A model generated the notes under the pieces. The model made no database searches, was not told where the DNA came from, and was given only the letters and a program-made list of their open reading frames with translations. A program made the translations under genes and the position numbers. A stretch of 25,107 nucleotides of DNA from Porogramme epimiltina. Lineage: Eukaryota > Basidiomycota > Agaricomycetes > Polyporales > Polyporaceae. The stretch spans positions 1 to 25,107 of the forward strand of contig FTLJ01000329.1 of NCBI GenBank assembly GCA_900155495.1. Direction: 5' to 3'. Positions 1 through 10,639 of the stretch are shown piece by piece (the stretch's first letter is position 1; every line of letters begins with the position of its first letter).

Positions 1-42
1 ATTCAAGTAAAACGAGGGAATAAAGTCCGAAAACCCGCCTCA
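1..42. mobile_element. Right end of a TA-flanked inverted-repeat element (partial copy)
   Basis: Bases 1-43 match 23503-23545, the right end of the complete element at 22864-23544, with one mismatch. The element ends in CCTCA at base 42 and is followed by TA, as in the complete copy. The flank beyond the TA differs between the two copies, so they are separate insertions. The rest of this copy lies outside the window. Confidence 0.75.
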
Positions 43-44
43 TA

Positions 45-370
45 ATATGCGCACCATGCGTCCACCGTTGGGAAATTTTCTGATTCAGAGCCACCAGGTT
101 CGCAAAATCAGTCGAGCACGGCCATACTGTTGGGATACCTACACCGCCCATAGTAGAGCCTGAGACCTCCATCTGCGAGAACAAAGAAGCGTTACATTTC
201 TGTCCTGGACAAGATTGAGGGACGATTTGTCAGCGGTGAAGAATGAAGACGCGGGAGATAGGACAAAGTTGATGTTTCTGCGAAGGGTTCGCGATCGAGT
301 CTCAACAGTGGCTAGGCGGCTGCGGCTGGATTTATCACGAATCCCAGGCAACCGATGACTGCACATAGAG
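45..370. repeat. Spacer block C, tail of the leftmost array unit
   Basis: The stretch is a diverged copy of the end of the C spacers at about 6130-6540, 12600-12690 and 22400-22840. Shared landmarks are a GCGCACC..GCGTCCACCGTTG segment near 50-70, CTGTCCTGGACAAGATTGAG near 201-220, and GCTAGGCGGCTGCGGCTG near 313. It was entered by the TA-flanked element at its left edge. No gene is seen in it. Confidence 0.6.
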
Positions 371-3190
371 ACGAGTCTTCTGAGGGTGAAGATCGGACGG
401 GCTCGCGAACGAGCAGGGTGCTTCCAAGATCAGTTCATCTCTGAGCGGGTGAGAGTCGGGACTGAGCGCCGCCGTGCCGCGACGGCGCGGCCCACTGCCA
501 CACCCGGAAGGCCTGTCGGAGAATTGGCGGAGAACAAAAAAGAGGATCGGCATTCCCGGCATCTCGCCCTGCTCCGGTGTTCCCCGAACCGACGACTCGG
601 AGACGGCCCGCGTAGCCCGTCGTCCACCTCGTCGCACGCTGTACTGTTCTCTTTTCACGCACTCTGTTTCTTTTCCTCGACTAAACGCGCCCGCCGTCCC
701 CCAGTCTCAAATGACTTTTGCCTACGCTCCGTCGTTCACGGGATGTAAACGCTCGTCCAATCTCACAAACGAATCCAGGTTCCTCCCCCCACCCTCCTAT
801 CCTCCAAACTGTGCCGGAACAGCGGGACACTAAGTAGTCACTAGTCAAGGCCCACAGCAGCCCCCCCCCCACTTGCAAACTCGCTTGGCACACTAGGTAC
901 GCGCTACGACCCTTGTTTTCATGTACGCGTCCTTATCAACACCCGCTTTGCGTTATCTCAGGCACCATTTCCGTTGTGTCCTTGAACGCCGCTCACAGCG
1001 CTCACAGCTCCATCAGCTCTTCTACTCCCGCCTTATATCAACGTGAACTGATCATCATATATCGCCCGAAATACGACATCCATTTGCCTCCCAACGCGCC
1101 GTGACCGCGGGCAAGGAAGACAAGGCGTTTGATGTTTGGCTGGGTGTGAGGGATGCCGGGTACTTGTGGTGATGGGTGAAGAGCACGGGATGGGGAGACG
1201 GAGGATATCGTTGATGCAGGTGCGTGTTCTCTCATTTAGTGGACGCCCTCTTTCTCACCCTCGGCGTTCAGCTAGCGTACTTGTGAGGTTCGTCGCTGAG
1301 AGAATGGCCCGCCCCCATCCACCCACCGCAACAGACAATGTTTATCTCCTTCAGCCCTAGGGTGCCAGAAAAGCCCTTCTTCTGTCCAAGACAATACATA
1401 CATTATCAACGAGCACACACCGCGCTCTCTGACAACTGCCATCTCCCCACACATCACCTCCGCGCGTCGACACCAAAGTCCCTGTCCCTGTTTTGCCCTA
1501 CGGCTCGCCTCTCCCTTAGGTCAAGGGAGCCCGCATCCCCAATGAGCGTGTTACGATCTAGCACCGAACCACGCCCTTCGTCTCGCGCGACGGCAGCCAG
1601 GTGCCGATCCTAATTTCAACGGAGGCCCGCGTGGCGCACACAGCCGTGGTACAATCGCCTGCTCCCGCACTCGAACATCTTTAGAGGCATGAACTGGTTC
1701 GCGTCGGGAGGGCGTTGTGGCCGTAGAGGGCACTGTCAAACTATCCCACCATTGTCGCCACCCGTGGACCCCGTCTCTGTGGTGCAGAAAACGATGTTAT
1801 CGGTGTTCAACGTCTGCCGCGGCGGCACCTCGTGTACGATGGTGACTACAACTTAGTGTTCTAGTTTCCCCTAATGCACCATGCTCACGTTCGTGTGTAT
1901 TCCCTGCAGGCGAACCTGGTATAGTACCTAGATGGGGAGATGAAGTGAACAACCAGCACTCGACCCGAGCGCGGAGACGAGCGCGCTACGCGAATGGGTT
2001 AATCGAGGACATCGCGCTCGTCGCGTGTTCAGTCAATAGCATACGCCATGTCCGTATGCCCCCAACCGGGCGACGCCGGATAGTATTGTGCGTGTAGTTG
2101 ATTCTCTCGTCTTGGTCGCTCCTAATGTGTGCGATTCGTAGATTTTTGCAGGATGGCGTAGGTCTCCATGGAGCTTGCACCTCGAGGCTCGGTACCATGA
2201 TGTCTCCCAATGTATACCTGCGTTTCAGTCCGCGCGGGTTCAGTAAAGCCATAGGCATACTTTTTACGACAGGTGTGCTACCTTTTCAGTTTCTCGTGGT
2301 AGCTGCTCCTGGATTGAGTTAGTTTTGTCAGGATACAGACGGCAGCGTCTCGTGCTCGAGTGGCTAGTAGCGTAGTCCAGCGGGGCGAGGCTATACTTAG
2401 ATGTTTCATGCCATTCGCTCCTCCCGGGGCTTAGTCCATACCGGGGGGAGCGCAGTCATAATCAATATGTGTGTTAGCATATTCGCTAGAGTGCATGCGT
2501 GTCCGCTGCGATTTCGGCCTTGCTTCTCAAGACTTGCCGCTCGCATAGGGCGACGACTGAGGGGACCTAGGTGGTAGTACTTAGCTCGGTCGTGGGGCGT
2601 GCACCGACCGACGCCCCACATAACCCCAAACATCGCCCCTCTCACCAACTACACAACCATGGGGCATGTCATCACCGCGCTTGCCTCAAGAGCAACAAGT
2701 ATCTGTCTCTGTAGGCGGCGCAAATGCTCTGAGTTACGATGTCCCCGCATCTGGTGCAAGCCACTACGAACACCATCTGGTCCGCCGAAGAGTGATATGC
2801 GCCGACCCGTAGGGCTCCCTCAAACTCCAATTACCGTAACGGTTTCCCGAAATCTGCTCCTGTTGGAAGATAGCGCGGGCAAGAAGGGCATGCGTCTCGT
2901 GCGTGGTGGGGAGTGTTGGGCACTTTGGATGATGTACAGAGGTTAACGCAGAGCAAAAAGACAGCGTGTATCGTCGTTACAGGTACTTGTCTTCTCATTT
3001 GACGGATGCTTTTTCCTCATTTGCAGTGTCCGACGCGCGTGCCTGGGAAATCCTTCCCTGAAATAATGGCCCGTCCCCACCTGCCCCTCATCCCACAATC
3101 TTTCTCTCCTTCAGTTCTAGTGCACCAGCAAAGCACTTCGCCTTTGGCTATTCACACCTTGTTACTCAATTCTACGAGCGCAAATGATTA
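371..3190. repeat. Block A of the leftmost unit, strongly diverged, no intact gene
   Basis: This gene-free stretch is a degenerate, rearranged copy of the A block. Recognisable pieces are TCTCAAATGACTTTTGCC near 704 (TCTCAAATGACCGCCGC near 6871), TACTTGTGGTGATGGGTG near 1161 (a landmark also at 7425 and 24450), a piece near 1720-1795 matching about 8005-8060, and a second A-type segment at about 2640-2870 matching 7180-7350. The segment at 3060-3190 runs into block B. Short frames occur on both strands but none shows a recognisable domain, and the best of them differ between copies. There is a run of ten C at 861-870. Confidence 0.5.
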
Positions 3191-3527
3191 TAGAAGTAAC
3201 TAAAACATGATACTGTTTTCTACCCAAACATCGAATGAATCCCCGCGAATAGATAAAATGTGGCCTCGGAAGGAAATACGCGCGAGGTTGCCAAGAGAGA
3301 GATGAGGTGTACAAGTACCAAGAACACACACACATGGCCATTGTGCCCATAGAAGGAAACAGCATGACGTTGAACTCCACCCGTTCTTTGTACAGGTCGA
3401 CGCGCCTTCGCTACGCCTCTACCGTGACGGCCTGTGCTGTAACGCCGCACGAGTTATCCTCCCAATAATCAGCTTCTCCTGCGTCCCTCCCCTCAACTGT
3501 TCCATCTTCCATATACTCCGCACTCGG

Positions 3528-5215
3528 TTACACAACAGCTCTGGTGGTGTCAGGGGCAGCGACGAAGCTTGGGAGAGAGTTCTGAAAGTGGGACGAGATG
3601 TAAGCCGGGTCATCAGAGTCGACCTTGACGGAGCGGTTGTTAGCTTCCTTGAAGTTAATAAGGAAGCGGGAGACAAGGATTGCTGTGAGGCTGTGTGAAA
3701 TATGATACAGTGGGAAAGTGTAATGAGTTCTGGAGAACACAGGGTAGAAGGAATGACGGCGTACGGTGTAGTGAAGGAGGTGATATCGCTCCCAGCGTCA
3801 CTGGTCACAATCTCGACGAATACCTAAATAGTATTTTGTTGGCGGGTGCCAAATGCAGAGTGAACTGACCGGAAACTCACCGAGGTGAAAGAGAGTATCA
3901 GGTCTAAAACATTCAATATGAGAAGCAATCTGCCGGCTGCGTGAGTTTCGCATATTGGACTTGACTAGATGCAATGCCCGTCAAATTCGAATGCTCAGCC
4001 AACATACACAAAGTAAACGGTTCCTATCCCATATGGATCAGATTATTTCTCAGATGCCGCATGATATCTAATACTTACCATCATGCAAGAATACGGCCGC
4101 CAGAGTCCGGTGGCGGCCCATAAGAAATGGATTCGTCGGAGAGACTTGACGGGATAACTTCCACCATGTGACGGCAATGACAAGTGCGTCCGCCACAATG
4201 AGGGATCCTCGGGATGCAATGACCCCTGAAACAGTCGTCAATTCATAAATGCAGACTAAGATAGCTGGTTTTACGCACAGCTATGATTGATGAAGACGCA
4301 TGAGTTCACGCTTGCGAGGATTGATTGAATGACAAACTCACCCAATATTTACCTGCTCAGAAGGTTCAGACTGCTGCACTACGCAACCAAACACCGGATC
4401 GACATATCCGCTGAATCCAAATCCAATCGAAGCCTATCAGCGTTCAAACGTCACATCGTGAGTGCGGGTACATTGCACATGACAATGAAGGACACAGACG
4501 ACGTTTACGGCCAGAGTACCCATAGAAAGGAGGAGAACGAGTGCGGAGAACGCCCTAGATTTGGTGAGAGCGAGAGCACGCATGGAGGAGAACACTGGAC
4601 AGATGCTTTTCAGTAAAATGTCTCGTAGAGCGTGGGTGCACACGTCGCATACCTGCTGGTGGTATGTACACGGCGATATTCACAACGGCGTATGTCCATT
4701 GTATCCCATTGCACCTGAAACACCTATTGTCATCCCCTGTAGCAAAAAGCGGCTGGGAGGAACATAACTGACACCTAGGGAGATCTCAGCCAATATGGAA
4801 TCGCCGAGAGTCAGTCTGGCTTACTTCGGCCCTCACGGATATATAGAAAAAAGACACAATACTGAGCGCAGAGTACGCGAGGATAAAGTATCTATTTGTG
4901 AGGAAGAGGGCGGCTGGGGTAGAGATCTTGTCGTTCCAAAAGAGGTTGATTTCGCAGTCGGTGGTGATGAGGTGCTCGAACAAGATGAGTACTAGGATGG
5001 TGCGGCAATCAGCATTGTGCCTTGCATGTGAGGAATGAGACTGACTACTGACCGGACGCTGCAAGGTTGACATAGTTATCTACAATTCTGGGATTGTGTG
5101 TGGTGAGGAAGGGAAGGGCGGTGCCACTCTCAAGGAGGAGCCGTGCTACTTACATACCATCGAATAAACCAACAAATGTAATGCCATCAATGGCCGCGGC
5201 GGGGTCACTAGACAT
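3528..5215 (-). pseudogene. DUF6533-type seven-helix membrane protein, left copy, probable pseudogene
   Basis: This is the leftmost of three tandem minus-strand paralogues. Homologous exons (high to low): 5154-5215, 4825-5058, 4653-4752, 4500-4594, 4342-4433, 4079-4230, 4008-4023, 3881-3929, 3765-3823, 3528-3690. The start shares the context GGATGTCTAGTGACCCCGCC with the other copies. Family signatures are visible: FEHLITTDCEINLFW in exon 2, ALTKSRAFSAL in exon 4, YVDPVFGC in exon 5, VADALVIAVTWWKL in exon 6 and AILVSRFLIN plus VKVDSDDPAYIS in exon 10. Lesions relative to the right copy: exon 2 is 2 nt longer and meets a TAG in the frame of exon 1; the acceptor AG before exon 6 has become GT; the donor after exon 4 is the weak GTCTGT; and TAA at 3528-3530 replaces a GAA codon, removing about 35-40 C-terminal residues. 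A variant splice form could bypass the exon 6 problem, so a shortened product is not excluded. In the family, the function is unknown and the protein is expected in a membrane. Confidence 0.75.
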
Positions 5216-5274
5216 CCTGTTCTGAGGGAGGGCGGATGATACGGTGCTGAGGGAATTCATCCTGCAGCAGTAGT

Positions 5275-5286
5275 CTATATATCCCC
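5275..5286 (-). promoter_or_regulatory. TATA-box candidate of the left DUF6533 copy
   Basis: On the minus strand this reads GGGGATATATAG, about 60 bp upstream of the ATG at 5215. An almost identical element lies at the same distance before the middle copy (10587-10599). The conservation and spacing fit a core promoter. The transcription start is not visible from sequence. Confidence 0.55.
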
Positions 5287-5289
5287 TCC

Positions 5290-6540
5290 TGATCCCGTAC
5301 CCTCGATCCCCCTCCCTCCGGGGTACGCCCGTTCCCACGCCCCGATCGCCCCAGCTTGCTAATATAGTATCCATATGTGGGATGGTGTTGATTAATATCG
5401 TTGCCGAGTTTCCGTCTGACATGTTTGCGTTGGTATCGGAAACCGGCGAATGTAAGAGATGGAGTCGCTGAACGGTATATCAGCTGATTCGTCAATCTTC
5501 GGCGTATTGGAGAGAATCCGAGAGATCTGGATGTTGCGATGATCTGAATGTTGAAACAATTACGGTAGTTTGAGTATGTTCATTCTGCCTATAAATTCAT
5601 ACGAGACACGGCGCCGTTCTAAGTATCGAGTTTGTATTTCGGTAGGAACCACTTACGCCGAGCTTATACATCATTGAATAGAGTGGATTGAGCGCTTGCT
5701 CGGCTATTCCTGTTCCTCCTGTGAAACTGGTAGGTAACGCACCGTATCTACGTCTATACCGCGGATGAATCATCACGGCAGTACAGGGGTCTCACTGACT
5801 CTAAGCCGAAAGATATGGCTGCTTGCCTAGTCCCTATAGAATATAAGTTCTGCTTCATGCTCAGCTCAAACTGTGTCATCTTCGAGGCGATGGACGAATC
5901 ACGGACTAGCGGGTTGAATACGGGTTTAAATCATCACTCGAGTAGTACTCCGAGACCAACTTGAGGTCGATTTCGACCGTCAATGTATGTGGTTCCAAAT
6001 GTGCTCTTTGGATTCCTCCGTTTCCGTCATGTCCGATACTTGTGAGATGCGCACTAGCGGGTGTGGATGCTCTGCATGAATCCGGAAAAAATCGGTGACG
6101 TTACAGCGATAAAAGTTGTAATAGATGACATACGCACAGAGTGTCTACTGTTGAGCTAGAATCTGACGTCTTGGGGCTGGAGACGGCCGCCATGGTGGTA
6201 ACCTCCGTCGGAGACGGTCCGTACCGATAGGTGGTCTATACTGTCTGACATCTGCGGGACCTGCAACGCACATGAGCCACATCCGAGAAGGATCATGCTT
6301 ATGTACTGGATAAGATTGAGATATGGAAAGTTGTTGGTGGTAGGGAACGACTCGGACGCACCAGGTACACTCCGAAACGATGGCTGTGTTCAATTTTGTA
6401 TCAGTCACAGTATAGAGGGCTTCTCGGAAAGGCCAAGATGTGGGGATAGTCACACTCTAGTGAAGAAGATTCTGCAGTTAGTGTAGTTGGTCACTCGAGC
6501 GGACATCTTCGATAGCTAGGCGGCTACAGCTCGGCTCAGT
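5290..6540. repeat. Spacer block C, left unit (full-length form)
   Basis: This is a gene-free spacer of about 1.25 kb and the fullest C block in the window. Landmarks shared with the others are a GATGATCTGAATGTTGAA segment near 5539 (also 11801), a GGTTTAAATCA segment near 5923 (also 12302), GTGCTCTTTGG near 6001 (GCGCTCTTTGG near 12371) and the CTAGGCGGCTACAGCTCGGCT motif near 6517 (also near 12670 and 22780). It holds the promoter-proximal region of the left gene. Open frames here are short and not conserved between copies. Confidence 0.6.
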
Positions 6541-8510
6541 ATGCAGCTCAAGCGATCGACTCGGGCCATAGATCTAAGATGAGGACAAGCCCACGTCGTG
6601 TGCACGTGGAGATCAGGCCGGGCTAAGTATCGCCGGACCGGAAGCGCGCCGCGCGGGCCTACTCCGCGGTCCGAGTCAGGCACGCCGACCCCCGATGGGT
6701 CCTCCAAAACAGGCGCTTGTGTTGTTCCGGCGCCTGCCGAGGGCCGAGGCCGCCATGACTCGGCTGGAGTCCGGCTCGCGCTCCACTACTCTCTTTGTAT
6801 CTGCAAGCCTGATCCTCCCACTTTGCCAATAACATAAGCATACTTCCTGCAATAGAAACCTACCTTCGATCTCAAATGACCGCCGCATTGGTTTCTAGAG
6901 CCATATGTCGATCTCCGGATGCGTGTCCTGCACCGGCTTCTCAAGGCGTATCCACGTCGTCGTTCACCGCGGTCCGCAGGCTAGCTGGGCCCAGAATATG
7001 GCTCATAAGCACATGTCTGTACGTGCTTGATCCGCCGCAATCTCGTCTGAGCGACCCTACCAACACTAGCCTCGTTTTATTTCTAGCTCTCCTCCTCGAA
7101 GACCAGCCCGGCGTTCCTCTTTCCCGTCCCCAGCCCATACCAACAGATCGCAGAATGTCGAATCTGACAACACGACGCGAGTCATCGCCTCTGTCACCGC
7201 ATGGACAGCAGGTCTCCGCCTGCGGAGCCACGAACGCACCGTGTTGCGACCTTCCCGCATCTAGCGGAACAAGATCTCGTCCGCCGAACAGAGATGTGTG
7301 CCAACCGGCGAGGATCCCCGAGCTTTAACCGTTTCAATCTCTTCCGGAGATCTGATCCCACTGGAGGCAGGACGGTGTGGGGCGTGCACGGCATTTAAAG
7401 GTTGACGGGGTACGAGGAGTACCGAGTATTTGTGGTGATAGGCGGAGGGCGGAGGGCGGGAATACAGAGGGTGTCTTCAATGCTCGTGCGTTTTGCTTGA
7501 TCTCGTGCACGAGATTCTTCCTGACCTGCAAAGTTCGGCTCGCGTAGTTTGGGCCGAAAGAGTAGACCGCACCAATCCTCCCACCACTGCAACGCCTCCC
7601 TCCTTCAACTCAAGTGCGCCGGCAGAGCACTTTGGCTTTCCAAGTAATCGCCTACCTTATCGACGGGAGGACGCACCGCGCTCTCCAATCGCCCCAGACT
7701 CCCCATATGTCATCCTCTTTGGCTTAAACACGTCCACATCGACATCCTTGCCCCCCTGTCTCGCTGTACGACCGGCATCCTACCGAGGCCAGCGGAAGCG
7801 CGCGTCCCCACCGAGCGCACTGCGGTCCTATGCCAAAACATGCCCTTCCACTTCTCGCGCGACGGGAAACCAGGCGTAGAATTGGGGACCAGTGAAAGCC
7901 TGCGCGGCGAGGACAGCGATGATATAATGGCCCCCTTCTGACGCCGGCACCCGAACGTCTCGGGAAGTACCCATTGGCACGTGTGACGATGGTGTGCTGC
8001 GCGGGGAGGGCACTGTAAAATCGTCTCGCCATGATCGCCTCCCACGAATTGGTTCTCTGTGAAGCAGGAAACTGTGACATTGAGTGCTTGGCATGTGCGC
8101 CGCAGCGATACGCCGTATGTGCTACAGCGCAACTTAGCGTTCTCGTCTCCATTAGCGCACCATGCTCATATTCACACAGCCCCACCACCTGCAATACTAC
8201 CAGCACCCGATCCGGTCCAGGATATGGGCGCGCTATATTGGCTGTACGCACGGAAATCATTGAAGACGTCGCCCTCATCGCGGTCTAGCGCACACACCGG
8301 TACCTCGCGTCGATTGGAGACATTCCTGAGATGGCCTAGGGCAGGCGGCACTTATACGCGATTTCATGGTCTTCGCCTACTACCACTCTTTGACAAACGC
8401 TGGTCTCGCATGCCCTTCGTACACAGCACAAAGTATTCGTTTCACTCTGCGACTTGGAGTACACCGTTAACCTTCAGAGCCTCGTTTCGACGTTTCTACG
8501 ACTGCAAATG
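6541..8510. repeat. Block A, second unit; empty site for the LINE
   Basis: This GC-rich block lies between spacer C and the 3' end of the middle DUF6533 gene. It shares a GAGGGCCGAGGCCGCC motif (near 6740, 12930 and 23710), a TCTCAAATGACCGCC segment (near 6871; also 23861) and a CGTCCGCCGAACAGAGATGTG segment (near 7277; similar near 13610 and 24300) with the other A blocks. Positions of about 8005-8060 align without interruption to the two flanks of the LINE in the third unit, so this copy shows the pre-insertion state. The only coding-like content is the frame remnant described at 7681-7941. Confidence 0.6.
7681..7941 (+). pseudogene. A-block reading-frame remnant, copy 1
   Basis: An open frame runs on the plus strand to TGA at 7939-7941 and aligns at protein level with frames in two other A blocks. 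Visible pieces are VHIDILAPLS, then PTERTAV, then HFSRDGKPGVELG and SLRGEDSD, ending in IMAPF. The other copies show PTERTAVP with GFDFSRYG, and AERTAIP with VFSRA plus LRGTDSDGTIAPFC, but split over different frames. From memory this resembles part of an unnamed basidiomycete protein family, and I cannot confirm that. There is no convincing start codon or exon plan. I treat it as the remnant of a gene that was once part of the repeated unit. Function is unknown. Confidence 0.3.
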
Positions 8511-8731
8511 ACTACGGAAATAATTAAAGCAGAGACTATATCCTACCCAGGAACAGAATGGATCTCCGAAAATAGATTATTCACGAACTCAGACTGAAAC
8601 ACGCGCGACTGATACGGAAAGAGAGACAAGGCGTACAAATACCAGGAACACACACACGTCTATTGTGCCCGCGGGGCGGAACGGGTGGCGCTCAACTCCA
8701 CCCGCCCGCTTTACAGGTCGACGCACCCCAA

Positions 8732-10531
8732 CTATGCATCCGTCATGAGAGGCGGTGCCCCAACGCTGCGCGTGTTATCCTCCCAATCGACCTCACTCGC
8801 CTCTCTATTCTCGAGCATTCCATTTTCTTTACGTTCTGCGCTCGATTCCACAGCCGATCTGGCAGTGCCTGGGGCGGCGACAAAGCTTGGGAGAGAGTTC
8901 TCAGAATAGGACGAGATGTAGGCTGGGTCGTCGGAGTCGACTTTGACGGAGCGGAGGTTGGCTTCTTGGAGGTTGATGAGGAAGCGAGAGACGAGGATTA
9001 TTGTGAGGCTGTGAGATGAAGATATGATATGGTGGGAAGATGTAATGAGTGCTGAGGAATACAAGGAAGAAGGAACGGAGGCGTACGGCGTGGTAAAGAA
9101 GGTGATATATGTCCCATTTTTACTAACCCCTGGCGTGATCATTATCTGCATAGGAGTTATTGAGGGCCCCAAATATAAAAGAAAGGAGACCTACCGGGGT
9201 GAAAGAGAATATCAAGTCCGAAACATTCAGTATAAGAAGCGATCTGCAGGTTGCGTGAGATTCACATAGTGGACTTCACGAGATGCGATGTTCGTGAAAT
9301 GTTCGTGAACATACACAAAATAGATCGTTCCTATCGGATATGAGTCAGATAGTTTCCCGGAAGTCGAAAGATACCGGATACTTGCCATCACGCAAGAATA
9401 CATCGGTCAAGGTGACGTGACGGCGCATAAGGAATGCTTTTCTTGGAGAGGCTTGGCTAAATAGTTTCCACCAGGTGACGGCAATGACTAGTGCATCTGC
9501 CACAATAAGGGACCCTTTGGATGCAACGATCCCTGAAATAGTTGTTAGTTTAGGAAAGTAGGCGTAGAAAACTGTTTCCACGCACAGCTATCATTTATCA
9601 AGAAGCATGAGTTGACACCTGCGACGACTGATAGAATGACGAGCTCACCCAATGTACACCTGCTCTAAGGGAGCGAACACCAGCGCCCCGCAACCAAACA
9701 CTGGGTCGACATATGTGCCGGATCCAAGCGCAAGCCAAGCCTGTCAGCGCGTATATATCACATCGTGAGTGAGAGAGCGTTCCCCCAAACAGCGAATGAC
9801 ACGCACGACGTTTACGAAGATAATGCCGAGAGAAAGGAGGAATATTAGTGCGGAGAACGCCCGAGATTTGGTGAGAGCAAGTGCTCGCATGGCGGAGAAC
9901 GCTAGATAGCTGATTCTCAGTAGAATGACTCGCGTAGCGGGAGTGCACGTGTGACCTACCTGCTGGTGGTACGAATGTGGCGATATTCAAAACAATATAC
10001 GTCCATTGTATCCCACCGCACCTGAAACGCCTACTATCATCTCCTGTAACAACGAGTGGGTGGGAGAAACATAACACACGCCTAAGGAGGTGCGAAAATG
10101 TCAGACCTCACGCCATGGTCAGCATATAGGAGTCAGGCTGACTTACTCCAGCAGTCACGGACTTATCGAAGGCAGCCACCAGATTGAGTGTAGAGTCCAC
10201 GAGTATAAGGTATCTATTTGTGAGGAAGAGGGCGGCCGCGCCAGAGAAGTCGTGGTTCCAGAAGAGGTCGACTTCGCGGTCGGTGGTGATGAGGTGCTCG
10301 AAGAGGATGAGTACTGGGAAGACGCGGCAGTCAGCATTGTGCCCAGTATGTGATAAATTAGACTGGCCGCGGACCTGACGCTGCGATGCTGACATAGCCG
10401 TGTACCTGGCTGCAACAGTGCCCCGTTATAGTGAATGGATGGTACAAAAAAGCCCGGCGTGCTACTTACAAGTTGTTGAACAAAGCAACGATTGTGGTGC
10501 CGTCGGAGTCTGTGGCGGGGTCACTAGACAT
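8732..10531 (-). pseudogene. DUF6533-type seven-helix membrane protein, middle copy, probable pseudogene
   Basis: This is the second tandem paralogue. Homologous exons: 10470-10531, 10147-10380, 9960-10059, 9807-9901, 9649-9740, 9386-9537, 9315-9330, 9195-9243, 9087-9145, 8732-9008. Conserved segments include FEHLITTDREVDLFW, AALFLTNRYLIL, ALTKSRAFSAL, YVDPVFGCG, VADALVIAVTWWKL, LTIILVSRFLINLQEANL and VKVDSDDPAYIS; the C-terminus is full length, ending at TAG 8732-8734. Damage to expression: exon 2 is 2 nt out of phase with exon 1; the acceptor before exon 3 reads CCCAC instead of CCCAG; the acceptor before exon 6 reads AT instead of AG; and the donor after exon 6 is GCAAGT, a tolerated GC donor. 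Each exon taken alone is open, so decay is recent or an unusual splice form exists. The promoter element is intact. Family function is unknown; membrane location is inferred from the hydrophobic segments. Confidence 0.72.
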
Positions 10532-10586
10532 CCTGAGTAGTATGAGAGTGTGTGATGAGGTGAGGGAGTTCATGCTATGGTAGTAG

Positions 10587-10599
10587 CTTATATATCCCC
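10587..10599 (-). promoter_or_regulatory. TATA-box candidate of the middle DUF6533 copy
   Basis: The minus strand reads GGGGATATATAAG about 57 bp upstream of the ATG at 10531. It matches the element before the left copy in sequence and distance. It lies just outside the ~1 kb insertion that begins near 10640, so the core promoter is kept but anything further upstream has been displaced. Confidence 0.55.
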
Positions 10600-10639
10600 C
10601 GGCTTACAGATAGTATGGACATGGATAAATTCGAATTAA

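Noticed and set aside
7724..8278. 184-codon minus-strand frame in block A
   Set aside because: It lies opposite the plus-strand remnant, has a composition typical of antisense of GC-rich sequence, and is not conserved between units.
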